In this document: positions 1 to 14,200 of the stretch, piece by piece
How positions within the stretch are numbered: the first letter of the stretch is position 1
How the letters are laid out: each line of letters begins with the position of its first letter
NCBI GenBank assembly: GCA_001600455.1
Contig: BCKC01000002.1
Coordinates: forward strand, 4,788,171-4,852,170
Direction: 5' to 3'
DNA: 64,000 nucleotides
DNA from: Endocalyx cinctus
Lineage: Eukaryota; Ascomycota; Sordariomycetes; Amphisphaeriales; Apiosporaceae
Program-made: the position numbers and the translations under genes
Notes under the pieces: generated by a model
What the model was told of the DNA's origin: nothing
Seen by the model: only the letters and a program-made list of their open reading frames with translations
Databases searched by the model: none

Positions 1-205
1 TGCAGTACACTACGGGAGCCTGCATCCGTCGCAAAAGGGCGAATCTATATGAACACTACCGCGCGATACACTACTTCCAAGCATGTGTAATAAACGTGGA
101 TGTATACTACATTAGCATACTTTTTTAGTTCCCTTGGAGCACATCATTCTCCGGATAGGCAGGTGACTAGGGGTTTTACTTATTAACTCAATAACTCAAG
201 GTACG

Positions 206-212
<7 letters not shown>

Positions 213-242
<30 letters not shown>
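213..242. repeat. Poly-A tract of 30 bases
   Basis: This is an uninterrupted run of adenines preceded by a short T run. It is one of many long A/T homopolymers in the intergenic DNA of this window. It could be a retroposon tail, but no element body or target-site duplication is visible next to it. Confidence 0.9.
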
Positions 243-243
<1 letters not shown>

Positions 244-3200
244 AGGGTCCCCGTAGGATCACTATTTATCGGTAGGTACCGCGTGACAAAGGCACGAGAA
301 AGATCTCGAAAAAGTGTATATACTACGTGTATCTCTTCTCAATCTAGCATAGAAAGAAAAGAAAAAAACGTCAACAAATACTCACTCTCCACCGCAGGGG
401 GCCCTGCGTTCCGTTTCCGGGCGATGGGTCCCGATGATCGTCATTTGACTGCCGTCTCTGGGTAGATGTGAGATGAGCGTAATTCCGATCCCCTGTTACA
501 AGAACTTCTTTGCCCTGGGAGCTATACTTTGTAATATCTCACTCTCACGCTACTTTGTGTACGTACACTTTTTACCTGTACGTACAACTTGAACACTAGA
601 AAATATTTAATTGGAACCAAAAAAAAACTGGCGTAGGATTTGCACTAGTAGTGTATATACGCTGCTTAGCACGAACTTCGAAGGATCACCCCCCCTCCCT
701 CCTTCGTGGCCCGCTCTCGTACGATATAGGATAAGTAAGGGATTTAGTTGATCATGTAATTCATTTTCGTCGGATACGCTAGTTGTGTACGAGTACGGTA
801 GATTTGGCATACGTATTGCCCCTCCGTACTATAATCCATCAAATCCAACTAGAGGCGGATTAGTTTATTCGATTCAACTCCAGCTTCATGTATAGGCCGT
901 GTAGATAGGCCCCTTCTATCAACCGTTTCAACGTCTTTGTACACTAGTGCTAGACCGCGTGCACTATGAAGTAGAGAGAACATGACAAAGCTTACTCGAA
1001 GCTTACTCACCAGCGGCTGAGGAAGAAAGACCGTACGATAGATGATAATTCCAGGATCTTTCATTTCTTTTTTTTCCTCCTTTCTCCTTTTTTTTTCTCC
1101 CCTCGACGGCAGAAGACGCACCAAATTGATTTATTTAGATCATTCTCACGTCATCTCAATGAATGAAGTGATGTACACCAAAATATTGTACACTAATGTA
1201 CAATGGGGTAGCTGTTTAATATAAGTCATGAAACCAAAAAAAAAAAAAAAGTGATAAGCTTAGGTTTTGTAATTATCCGTTAACCCACCCCTGTGCAGGT
1301 TGGTTTGCTGCTCTGGAGCGTCCCAACCCGCCGGCTTGGTAAGGAACTTAATCGGGGGGGATCAGCATCAGGTGTAACCCTTTTATAGGACCCCTTGCTC
1401 TCCAGTATCGAGAGTTACCAGATCGAAGGTGGCACGGTCACATGCATGACAGGTTTAAATAAATTGAACGGTTTAAAGCTTGACCGAGAATGTCGACATT
1501 CTTCAAGATGGGACAAAACCTGTTCTAACGAAGTCAGGTGCTGTGTAACGCATGTATACCTACGTATTTTTCTATTCTTTTTTTTTCTTTTCTTGACTAT
1601 TAGTATTATCTTCTTTCTTTTAGCCCCCTTTCTGAATGTACTATGTAGTATATTATTATTATATTAGCTAGGTCTTCGGTAATGAGCTGCGTCGGCGCTG
1701 CTTGGCCCGTTTATGCATATTGTTATCATAAGACTAAGAAGAAAGGAAGAGAGGAGGGAAAAAAAGAGAGTTAATTTATTAAAGAATAAACGTACGTTGA
1801 ATCTTACGGAAAACTAAAAGAGAAGGGTAGTAGGATTACGTAGATCGAGTAGAGGACTAGCTGCTTCGCCCGATTTTCTTACCAGCAGGAGAGTAACCGA
1901 GAACAGAAAAAACAAGACACTTTGGTTGGTGACAAGTTCGCGTTTTGCAGTAATGTAATAAATGATGCGCATTAGTTCGGCTGATGAGCGAGTGAGTGTG
2001 TATACTATGTAGTACTCCGTGTATGAGTGAGAGTGTGTGGGTGTGTGGGTGACATGCGTCTTTTCCCATCACATCACGAAGATCCTGTGGAGCTATCCGC
2101 AAATCTCACTCTTTTATTCCTTCTTTTTATTCATGGGATAAATGGCGGAGATTGGGAGAAAAAAGGGTGTGACTTCTGTTTCGTGCATTTGGTCGATCTA
2201 CTCAGTGTGTCATGGAACTAGGCGATCGCGGAGACTGGCGGATATGTCGGCCATAGGTTTTATGACCTTCAACGAAAGCAGGACTTCACCTCATTAGCTA
2301 CAAGTATACTCTTACAAATTGCTGTGATAGTTCCACTACGCTGCCCCCTCCTTCATCCTCCTTAGTTTCCACTTGGACCCGTTGGAAAGCATCCACTTTC
2401 GTGACGTCTCTTACGTATAGGTAGTAGTGTAGTAGAAGGAATAAACAAAAGAAAGAAGAAGAAGAAGAAAATCTTATTGTTCATGTGATCTGCTGTGCTG
2501 CGTCCTTAATTTATTAGGATTCTACAGTACGTAGCTGGTCTTTGGTGAGTATGTTTCCACGCAATGGGGCTAATGGAGGGTCAAGTGCGAGTGACTCTGA
2601 GGATAGGCATATGACTGGATACGATCGGGCAGAGTCCAAGTTGGAAAGCTTGCCTGGATCTCGAAACGTCCCACCAAAGAAGATAATGGATACTCTTATT
2701 TGATACGATGAAACCTTAGTACTCCGAAAGGGATTAGAAGCAAGATTCACTTTCTTCTTTCTCTTGATTGAGTAGAGGCAGCGTCGAGTTGTGCAAGCCA
2801 AGAATCGTGGAATCGACGAAAGTAGAAGAAGAAAAAAAAAGGTTCATTTATTTCATATTTCTTCCCCCCTATGCATAATGCAGTTGACGAAGACTTTTTT
2901 TTTTAACCTCCTGAGCGGCAAGTCTAAGCGGGGATCAGATGCAGTGTAGAACCTTGGCTGAAGACGCTGTGCCACCGTGAATCTGTGTTGCTTGACGCTA
3001 TGAGTTAAGTATACTATTAGTTGCATTCGCCGATCGGGTTGAATGATGGAGCCTCAGGTCCCCATGCAAATACAATCAAGATTTGACTGGATAGGATGCA
3101 AGCGGTGCCATATTAACCCTGACCTGAACCAGAGGCCTAGACATGATTATTATCTAGATAGGAATAATAATAACAATAATAGCCGTTGTATAGTTTATAA

Positions 3201-6200
3201 GTCTCGGCTAGGAAGTGCGGCGCAGTAAATTGTAGGCTGACAACTCAGGATCGGGTTACTGAAATGGTGTTTGGTATCCCTCCTCTATACCAGAAGAAAA
3301 TATAGTACCTGTAGATCGAGTTACAATGCTACGATGAGATGCATCCTTGGCAAGCCTAAAGCGATATATGGACGGGATGGCATGGCATGTCGAGCTCACC
3401 TGTTAATAAGCGATGGGAAATTCAATGACGACGCCCACGATCTAGGTCTACCATAGACCTTTCGTTTTTCGAATACAGCCACATCAGGCCATAATGAGAA
3501 ATACCGGGTTCAGCCTTCCGAAGAAATCGATAACTCTTCCAAATGTAAGCTATCCAATGAACGACCGCTGAACATGTAACCCACTTGGTTAGGACCTAAG
3601 TTTTTTTTTTTTTTTTTTTTTCTTTGATCTGAACTTCAAGGAATGTGATGGGGCTATAAGAGAAAATCACCGATATAGGATTTTTACTACGCGTATACTA
3701 AATAATTGAAGCTGTGAGGCGAGAAACTAACGTGCTGATATGTCGACATACTCGGGCTTATGCCTATTTTTTCGGCTTGGCGTGTTCTGGTTGGCATCCT
3801 ATTGAACGATTTCATGGCTCATCCCCGCTAAGATGGTCATATATGTCCCTGTTTTTGTTGGTTTACGAGGGGATTAAAAAAAAAGAATATCTAGTTAATG
3901 ACAAGATCACAAGATGTAAAAAAAAAAAAAAAAAAAAGACTTCTTCATCAACTCGGCCCTTGTTTTTAGATCCATGCAAAAAAGATTAATTAAAAAGTAT
4001 GACCAACGCATCAAATGAATCGACTGCTTAGGCCTATCCAAAGCCAAGACGTAGTCATGAAATAAGTAAGTTGACGAAGATAGATACTTAGCAAGTAAGT
4101 AGGGCTTTAAATCATTACCTCATCACTGCCGACGGGGATATTCGAGGACCGGGTTGTCGCGAGATAACGCTATATAAGAGGATCAGGGTTCCCAAGGGAA
4201 AAAAAAAACAAGTAAAGAGGCTCTTCCTCGACACGTCAGGCACCGGCGGGCTTCTCGAAGCATCAGATAATATTAAGGTACCGGGAGATCCTAGGTAGTT
4301 TGAGGATTGATATTTATAACATGGTATAAACACGACTCATAATTCTACGAGTTCCGTTGACTAAGCTCTTTAGCTTCCTATTAGTCGGTCGGCTTCCCCA
4401 TGATTTATTCGTGTACCCAACTTGAAAGGAAGAAATGCAAAGTCAGGCACGAAGTAACTAAATCTTTTTTATCTTATTTTATCATATTTAATTCTATTAG
4501 TTATCCATCTCGCTCTTTTACTTACTGTCGTTATAACAATTAGTGTAGTTACCGGTACGTAGAATATTTGGGTGACCTGGCCAGTTGGCTTGGCTTATTT
4601 TTATTCGGTTCTATCCGGGAAGGTGGGAACAAACCTTGAGAATACTCGATACGGGAATAATTTCCTTGTCTCGACGAATACCTACACTTTATTACTACTG
4701 TATAGTATACCTACTGAGTAACGTAGTGGTAAGGTTGCCTACCTAGGTATATATATAATACTCGCAACATTTGTCTTTCAACTAAAGTAGGTACTCAAGT
4801 AGTTTATTTCTTCTGATTTTCTTTTTAACCACTATATACTTTTTATTTTATTTTTATTGGAGAACCCTTGCATACTTGATCCATCAAGCCACGAGGCGCC
4901 TGACTGTTTTTGAATGGTTCGGAACCTCTATCCTTGTCCTGATCGACAGTTCCGCTATCCATCTAAGCCCAATCTAGACCTTCGAGACCCTGAAAATTCA
5001 GGGCAAATTAGGTAGCGATGGTAGGTTACGTCGTAAGCAAACACCGAAGATCCACAATTGCTACACTAGTATATCATACTACGAGCGTACAGATGAAAAT
5101 TTACCCAAGTTTTTAAAATCAATATATCGCTTCAGCTCGAGTCAATACTCGGAAGGAAAGTTTTGGCCAGTCCTGCATCGTGGTCGGCTACCCACGTGTA
5201 AGTCGGTAATTTATACTAGGACGATGTCGCGATATGTGTATCATTCAAGAAAAGTGATCCGATATATTTGACTCTGACGAAATAGGCAGGCAATAGGGCT
5301 GATCAGGGGTGGGGGGGGGATTTTTATACTAGTAGGCTGGTAGGTAATATCTTGTAAGTAGTATACGTACCGTTAACTTCATTACTCTTCTATATGTACG
5401 TATACGTGTATATTCCCTCTCTTTAGTCATTGTAATGTACATGTATTACATATTATATATAATCATTAGTATATGAGATATCAAACCCCGACCTAGAACA
5501 TGAGTAGACTTTTGTAAACTCTCCTATAAATATACCGAGAAACGATACATGTATACACGTATCATGTATATATCCTAGGTAGGTGGACATAGTATAGTAT
5601 GCCTTTATTATTAATATGCAAAAGAGTATATATTTTTCAATCCTATCAAAATATGAATATATACTATAAAATAAAATAAAATAAAAGCCCTTTTGTATGA
5701 CATCAAGCCAGCTGGATTAAATTAGGTGTCCACGATCGACGCAAGCCTAGTCGATAAAAGCCATGCCGGGATTTGCAATACGGTAGCACACGATCAGCGT
5801 ATCTCTGCATTAGCGCATATCGCTTACATGACAGGAAAGTAAAAAATCACTCTCACGTTACAGTCATTTTTAAGTAGAGTAGTATGGATGGTATATCGTA
5901 GCATATACCTAAGGTAAGTATATTCGATCAATACTTTATGTGTAGGTTATTATCTGCATCCTTCATAAAACTCCTGCTTATTTCTTCTTCCCACTCTGCC
6001 GGGGTTTTATTCAGTAGTGTAGTAGGGGTTTACTACGCTACAGTATACTAAGTAGTGTAAATGTACACTACCTTATCGTGTACCTGAAGCTTAAAATTAC
6101 ACTCCATGCTAACTAAGCAGGGGGTGAAATCATCAAAAACACACGCACAAAAAGAGTTTATATGCGGTGGGAGATCCTTCGGATCACGTTTTTGACAAGT

Positions 6201-9200
6201 ATCCATATTTTGGTCCATGGTCCAAAAAAGATTAAAAAAAAAAGAGACCGAAGTAAGGCCGCTACAAGTGACTCGGTACCATATAAGTCTGCTTCTAGTG
6301 TACGCTGAAATAGTGTGAAATACTAGGCACTAACATATGAGGCTTTCTACAGCTTGGTGTTGTGGATCTCTCTACAATGTACAATCAAATGTTTAATGTT
6401 CTCTGATAGGATAAAAACAAAAAGAAGAAGAAGCAAAGAATAAGAGGGAAAAAAAAAGTGGTCTGATTCCCTTAACAAATCGTAATCATGAAGAGATACT
6501 ACAGGGGTTACGAAGATCATTCCCGCATAAACCTACAAGGGTTTCCTTTCCTTTGGAACGTTGGACAATCGACGCCAAAGGCAAGCCGCACGAAATGCTT
6601 TCCAAATTTGGTTAATTCGTCTTACAGTTCACATACATATCCGTGGCTGCGTGGCGGCGTTGAAGATTACATAAGTTGATCAAGCCCCTGACTGAATAGG
6701 AATATTTGAGCATACATACTAAAGTGGTTGAGTTGAAAAATAAAAAGGGGAAGTAGAATCACGATAGTCTGTATAACGATAAATGATATATCAACAGCTC
6801 ATTTTTTCGTTGCTTGTTAAACTAAGTAACGAATAATATCTTTAGTTTTCCCCATCGTTTCAGTATATTTATAAATATTGCATGTATTATCTAAAATTCT
6901 AAAAAAGAAAAATGACTGAAATAGCAACACACCAGGTTGCATGACGCAGACCATTACTTTATAATGTGTACTATATAAGTAATACTATATACTACTTATT
7001 CTACCGTGTACTTGAGTAATTACCGTGGATGGTATCCGACGTTTGAAGATGAATAAGCTAGCCACGAAGCCAAGCAACCAAAGTGGCTTGAACGTAAGTT
7101 GTTCTGGCGACCTTCTGGCGTACGTCTAGCGTTCAGACCAACACCGCACTACCGTACAGTTCGGAAATCTCCAGGTTTCCTTCGTCTGTTTTCTTTTATT
7201 TTATTTGTTTATTTACTTTTGTTATCCTTACGTAGGCCTAGAAGCTTGACGGGGAAATGATTGAGCCTCATGTTGCAAGTAACCATCTTGAAACTTATGG
7301 CAAGAAAAAGTTCCGACGAGATATAGAATCTCTCAAGTATTGATTATGTTACGAGACGCCATCTGACTTGGCTCGTGCCAGGTAGTTCTCGGAAGTTCGT
7401 TTTCCCTTCATGCCTTTTCCACAAAGGGGGTGTTTCGCTTACCGGTAGTGTTAGAGATTTTCCCCTCCCCCAAAAAAAAAAAAAAGAAAAAAAAAAAGGC
7501 ACAGACGGCTTAAGCCTTGCCTGTTTTCATCCCTTGTTATTATGGGAATTTTATCATCTGTTCAAGGGGTTCATTTACATACACCGCACTTTACGCAGTA
7601 ATCCTGGCGCCAATTCGGCGATCATTAAATCATCGTCCTAGTGTAGGGTGCAAGTACCAAAAATGTAAAATGTTTCCGACAAGGAAACAAACGATATTTA
7701 CCGGGTCCTTTGGGATACCATGGGGACGATGTGAATTATCATAACTCTTATGACACTCAGAGCCCCCAGATCACCAACGCTTGGACAATATAAAGAAGTA
7801 ATATTATAGCAATCTGACCGCATTACCTGTTGCTTTTCACGTTTGGCTGAAGCATAACTTCCTTTAATGAGACTTATCTCGGTGAGGCCAAGATTAGTCT
7901 TTTCCTAGCTCTCCCCGCTAAATAGGGCCAACCTTGTATGGAGAAACGGCGCTTAATTAACAGCGAACCCAACAATTATTATGATTGTTTTTTTTTTTTT
8001 TTTTTTTTCTTCGCCAACGCCGTATTATTCGGTTTTTTTAGGATCCAGTAAGCCTTACATTTATTTTTCATGGGGTAGCCACGAGTTCGTCAGGTACATA
8101 ATATCATCGTATAACGATGGTCCCTGTTGAACGTTAAGGATTCGTGAAGCTATAGAACTAAATTGAATACGTGATGGATTATATTGTTATTATTCTCCCA
8201 CTTTACGTGTATACAAATGAAGGCTACGTATTAGCGACGATACTAAGAAAATATTTTGTGTACGTATGGTTTACCAAAATCTTATGATGTCAGTCGGTCG
8301 GAATCAACGGCGAGTCCAGATGAAATGTTGCCTACTAACGTTTTTTCTTTTTTTCTTTTTTTTTTTTCTTTCTTTACTGTTAGTATAGTGATAGACATAT
8401 AGAAATCATGCCTTTATTCTTTTTTTCATGGTTACCGTAGCTCCCGAATCGATCAAAGCAAAAAGCCTGGGGAAGAAATTGGTCGGTTAAGCAGGTATGT
8501 CACAGACAAGATCTGACAATCTGACAATCTGCAGTTGTGATCGGAACAGATGGAAACAGATTGTAACAAAAGCAGTAAAAGACAGCAATCATCCGAAGTT
8601 AAAGTAAATAACCGTATCGGATCCGTGCAAGGTTTGTCGCTAAGAATGTAGTGTAGGCGGTATACGTAACGTAAGAGAAGAGCGAACGGCATAAGATGAA
8701 CTGGAGAATCCGGTCGCAGACGATGAAGCAGTTGTGACTAGGCTGGGCAGGCTGGGATAGAAGTCGAGTCGACTGTCGTCTCAAGTGTCTTACCCCGTCA
8801 AACAAAAACTTCAACTCCCAAAGAGGAAAACCCTTGTCATAAAACACTTACCAACAAGGGGGTCACAGACCAAGTTATTTACACGGCCGTTTGTACCTTA
8901 ATAGGAAAGGCATGTCCGACTCTACGTCTTTTTACAGCACATCCATATACAATTACAGTAGACCTTAACAGGGTTTGACAGGGTTTGACAGGGGACGCCA
9001 TCTCATCTTTGGTTTAGTTGATTAATGGTGAAAAAGAGGAAAAAAGAAAAAGAAAAAAAAAAAAAAAAGAAAAGCAAAGTCCCGCGCACGAGCACTTTCT
9101 CCTAACATACCTTAACCTTGTTAATGCATGGCCCAGTCGCCGTTTGAGCTTGGGCGATCCCAAGATGATCCTAGCAGGGCTATTCTTTCTTTCTTCTTTA

Positions 9201-9218
9201 CCCACCGTTTTGGCTAGG

Positions 9219-9249
<31 letters not shown>

Positions 9250-9467
9250 CTGTTAGTCGTATTATTATTATTACCTTCTTTTTTTTTGGTTGGGTTTTTC
9301 GTAATAATAGCTATTAAGTACTTTATTACCTCGTACCCATCTAATATTATTCAAATACTAAGAATACATTTAATTAATGTATATCAAATATCCTACGTAT
9401 ACTAATTCATCATCTTGGAACGCCCGATATTTAAACCCATTGTCGAGTTCAAATAACTAAAGTAATC

Positions 9468-9492
9468 ATGTATGTATGTATGTATGTATGTA
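9468..9492. repeat. (GTAT)n microsatellite
   Basis: About six tandem copies of a GTAT tetranucleotide lie about 0.7 kb upstream of the mtfA-like start codon, in non-coding sequence. Confidence 0.9.
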
Positions 9493-10213
9493 ATTAAGTC
9501 GAGCACTCCTATACCAACCTACATGAGTGAATACTTGTACATTATACGCAGAAAAGAAAGAGACGAGAGAAAAGACTCGAGAGCCAGAAAAGAAAAAAAG
9601 TCTTGAGCTTTCCTTTCCTTTCCCTTAATCCCTACACCCCTCCCCATTAAAAGGAGGCGCTATAGGCTTGTCGTTCATACACTACTAGGGGTACCTTCGA
9701 TACCGGCGATCGACTTTGTTGATTTCATCCTAGGCTTGCCGTGACCCACCCACAATTTTGTGACAGTCCGTACTCCAGGGATCCTCCTGTGAGTAGATTC
9801 CTAGGATCGTCCTCACACTGCTATAGAGGTCCGGGAGATCTGATATACATCTTCGACCCCGGTCTTGCACCCACCATTAATCCATCCATTCTACAGATCA
9901 TATTTAAAGATCCGTAGCCTCCCATATCGTCCAACTTCTTTCGATTTCCGATCTATTAGATCATTTGAATATACGACCGATATCATATATACTTTACTTA
10001 TTACTTAAATACATACCAACACGGCTTTTAATATCACATCCACGGCCGGAATCTAGTTTCTAATAGAGTCGACGTTTACTCGGACCACCACTACATACTT
10101 ACATATTATTGCTAAACCGCAACCACTATTTACCAACACATAAACAACAACAACAACAACTACTACTACTGCTACCAGTACAGTACAACTTATTTTTTAA
10201 CACATAATTCACG

Positions 10214-11213
10214 ATGGCGACTGCGATGTACACGAATCAGCCTGGTGCTCATTACGGATATCCGCAACCGCCACCTTCCCCTCCAATGGATGAAACCTCG
10301 AAATGTTCTCTTCCTTCCATCTCGAACTTGTTGGATTTGGCCGACGCTGGCTCGCCAACTTCGGAACACTCTCCTCAGTCGCAAGGTACGAATGAAAGCA
10401 GAACCACGATATTAGCAAGCCGGATCACTAACGCATTCAGCAGCTCCCTCGATCAAGTCTGAGACCAGACCCAATTCGTCACACCACGCGAACAATGGAC
10501 CTACTCGCTCTGCTCTACCGCCAACGCCTCCTATGAACAATGACCCCACCTTTGAGCCCTACCGCTCCCCTTCGCCCAAGGCGGTCAGCCAGGTATCTCT
10601 CGTATCGGCGCCTAGCAACTACTACTACGAGACAACGCCTCCTCTAGAGGATGTTCAGCGACATCACATCTCCGTAGCCGCCCCGCGCATTCCCATGCCC
10701 GCTCCATCCTACTCGCAACAGGCTTTTGCATCTTCGTATATGCCTCAGCCTGCCATGTCTTCCTACTACGCACCTTCTCTGCCGCCCGCCCAGGCTCATC
10801 CTCAAATCTCGGGCCTATACTACCAGCGACCGCTACCTCAGGTTTGTCACCCAGCTATTCAGACCTCTCTAGAGTCATGACTAATCTTGACATTATAGAC
10901 GTTCCCTCCTCTACCTGTTTCCGTGCCTCTGGCACCTGGATCCGGAGCTAACCCGTGGCAACACCATCACTACATCTCGCCATCTTCTGCCGCTTCCTTC
11001 CCCCAGTCCCAGGACCGGTATATCTGCCAGACCTGCAACAAGGCCTTCTCGAGACCCAGTTCCCTTCGGATCCACAGCCACTCCCACACCGGTGAAAAGC
11101 CATTCAAGTGTCCCCACAGCGGATGCGGAAAGGCCTTCAGCGTCCGAAGCAACATGAAGCGACACGAACGAGGATGCCACAACTACGACGGCAGCAACTC
11201 ATCCATGCATTAA
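10214..11213 (+). CDS. mtfA: MtfA-like C2H2 zinc-finger transcription factor
   Basis: This is a three-exon gene (10214-10385, 10441-10841, 10899-11213) encoding 295 residues. Both introns are short (55 and 57 bp), have GT/AG ends and keep phase; the second has a CTAAT branch-like site. The N-terminus has a proline-rich PPPSPPMDE stretch followed by [16 protein letters not shown], a block I associate with fungal MtfA/RsrA-type regulators. Two C-terminal C2H2 fingers are complete: C234/C237 with H250/H254, and C262/C267 with H280/H285, joined by a perfect TGEKPF linker. The fingers contain [13 protein letters not shown] and SVRSNMKRH, also typical of that group. MtfA proteins are nuclear regulators of secondary metabolism and development in Aspergillus; the role here is inferred. 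The start is the first ATG and opens the conserved N-terminus. The gene stands alone, with at least 10 kb upstream and about 13.8 kb downstream free of recognisable genes. The C2H2 identity is certain; the MtfA orthology is likely but not proven. Confidence 0.88.
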
Positions 11214-14200
11214 GCGAACCGAATTTTTACTCTTACTTAATCGAAGCGATAATTTACTTTTAAAAACTTATTCCAACAACCCGTCGTGTCTTATTAGTAC
11301 AACGACCATTTTACAATACTTTTTATATTTAATCCAGCGCGGTTTCTATATCAAAACAATTTTTATTATTACTTAAAAAGAACGATAAGGAGAGGGAAAT
11401 GAAATGGCGGCAGGGGAGGGAGGAAAAACTTCGATGATACCACTTTTTTTTTCGGGATTCTGATTACGAATTTTCACGGCCGACAACATGCCTGGGTCTT
11501 CTATACCACCATTCGTTTACGGGCTAGCTATTATTATTGCATACGATTGCTTGACTTTTCCGGGTGAAGGGCTTGCTTATCATCACGGGGACTGTCGGAG
11601 GACGGAAATTGACTCGCAATTTGGACTTTTATGTCATCACGCACTCGGGCGCATTTGGATTAGCAAACTACTTTCTTGGGGCATTTACATCGGCGTTTAT
11701 ATCTTATCGACTTTCGAGGGTTGTTATTCACTCAGGTCAAAAGAGATGGTTTTAATTGTTTTCTTTTTTTTTATTTCTTATTTTTATTCTATTTCTCTTA
11801 CTACTTCAAATGTAATGTATAAGGGGTGGTTTTATCAAATCAAAGGGGGGAAGTCAAAAGATACAATGTGTACGAGAGTCGTTGATAACGGAGCTATGTG
11901 GCTAGGCTACCAAACAAACAAATAAAAAAAAATCGTATACAAAATCTTACAATGAGTCCTATTATTGAATCTAAATCTGTGAAGCTTGCCTATTTTCCCC
12001 CTTAAGTTTATAATTTCACTTACATATTTGCATTTCAAAGACTTTATTTATTATTATTATTAGCCTCTGGCTCGTCTAGCTCGTATCTCTTATTAGAGCT
12101 TACAGGGAAGACGAGTACAAAAAGAGACAACAGCAAATAATTTCCATGCGATGCAGACAACCTTGTTTCGATGACCTCGGGAGGAGTGTTTGAATCCCTG
12201 CCGGTAGGAGGGGTCGTTTTGTGTTGCAAAGATCTGCATCGGTAGGACCAGAAACACAAAAGATCTCTGCTTGGTAAGAGAGTAACGTCGGAACGGAGAC
12301 GATTGGTAACAAATGCTTGCCCGGGGGGGGGGATAGGCAGAAGGGTGGGTACACCATATAACAAGTCTCAGAGCAAGGGTTGCTTATTTTATTTTATGCA
12401 ATCACGTTCATCATCTCATCCCATCCCATCCCGTGGGAAGGGAAGGTAGTGTGTAGTTGTACGAAAGTACATACATACATATGTATACTTACACACACCA
12501 GCTCATCCTCACCACTCTCCTGCACAAGCCTATTAATGAATGCTAATTATTCTTCCAACCCGTCCCCTCGAGTGTAACGCTATCACGTTGGCGAAGGGTT
12601 ACGTGTACCATGATATCTCGCCAGCCAGATCAAGTGATCAGGATGATCCCCCCCCCCCCCCCCTCCTCTTTGGACGCAATGCTACGTGTACGTACCAGTT
12701 ACGGATTCTTTTTACTATCCCCCCATCCCGTGAAAGTTGTACGGAGTACAAGAATGAAGATGAGATGAGATTGAGATGAACAGGAATAAATCGTTTTTGT
12801 TACTATCGGAGATGAGAGTATGACTCTATTTCCGACGCATCGTCACCTCTGCAAAGGCTCAAACAGACTTACTATTATGCTACCACTCAACTTGTAACTA
12901 CTGAACATTAAAAAAAGGAATACTTTCAGGCTTCCTTCTTTTTTCGGCCCCCATCTTTTTCGGATGTGGATATTCTTTTTTTTTTAAAAAAAAAAAAATT
13001 GTTCGTCGTCACCACATACCGGCTAGGCCGAGTTCTCTTTAATAATAACGTTCGATAGCTTTCGTGTCCATCGGCGAAACTAATGAATCATGAAAGGGGG
13101 GGAAAACACTATGAGAAGTGGAAAAAAAAAAAGGTACGTTTAAAAAAGAATGTAAGGAGCATGCCTGTATCTGTCGCCCGTCGATCAGGAACACTCGGGA
13201 GTCGGGCAATAAAAAAGAATGTGTAGTATACGGGCGGCGGCGCCCACAATCCGGGGGACAGTAAGGAACGACGCCCACACCAATATATAACCCTGAAATA
13301 CCTCATGTTCACTTCGGGGTAATTTGAAATTCGGAAAAAGAAAAGAATCATAAGGAAAAACAATGTTTCTCAAGAAGCTATCATCTTCCTAAAATCATGA
13401 CAACTTAGAATTACCATTATAACGACACTATTGTACAAGTATTTCTTTCTTTTCGCCTGTTTTCTTAACCCATCCCACACCGTAAGCGGAGTCGGATGTA
13501 TCTTTTTCTAGCAGCTTTAAGCCCGTCACCCACCAAAAAAAAAAATAATAAAAAACCATCAATTAGGTCATGATCAAATTTCACCAAATTTCATCGCCAA
13601 GGAAGATCGTTGTCTATTCAAGATATACGTAATGTATCACACAACTTTAGCGTCTGACAGTGTCTTCTTACTTTTCAAATACGTAAAGTGAAAAAAACTA
13701 GGACTCTAAAAAAAAACCTTGCACACCTCAATATGTTCTTTCTCTACCCGTGATCCTAGCAGACCTCGTGGAAGATGGAGTTTTTTTTTTTTTTTTTTTT
13801 TTTTGAAAGTTGGTAATTTCGCACACACCCCTGCTTATCGGGGATTGAGCGATTGATGCACCCGTTACGATCCGTCATTTCGTAACGGCCCTGGCAGCCC
13901 TGGTTCTTCAAAGGAGTTACGGGGCTTCCAGCCGGCCTACTCTGTTGGTGGAGAGAGAGGAATATTATCCTATCCCATCAAAACTAACAACCGTTAGATG
14001 ACTCCGGATTGGGGGGGGAGGGGGGGAGCATTGAAAACAGAACTTGTTTTTTTTTCTTCTTTCTGACATTCGTCATATTTCCTTAAACCGATAGAATATG
14101 GTGTATACATCATCAATCATCAATTATCAATTATCATTCATCGCACCCAATTAATTCGAATGCGGGCAGAGACGATCATCCCACATTACGACGCGGAGAA

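Larger units (their letters stand above)
1..10213. other. Gene-free AT-rich region upstream of the mtfA-like gene
   Basis: No reading frame here exceeds about 100 residues, and none carries a motif or splice-linked extension I recognise. The sequence is AT-rich and crowded with long A/T homopolymers (213-242, 3601-3620, 3919-3937, 7987-8007, 9223-9249) and simple repeats. The part nearest 10213 has pyrimidine-rich blocks and an ACA/ACT-repeat leader (about 10143-10175) that probably belong to the promoter and 5' UTR of the downstream gene. No tRNA or rRNA was found by eye. Confidence 0.7.

Noticed and set aside
11488..11925. 145-residue frame after the mtfA-like gene
   Set aside because: No recognisable domain, a Phe/Ile run from T-rich DNA, and a position fitting the 3' UTR.
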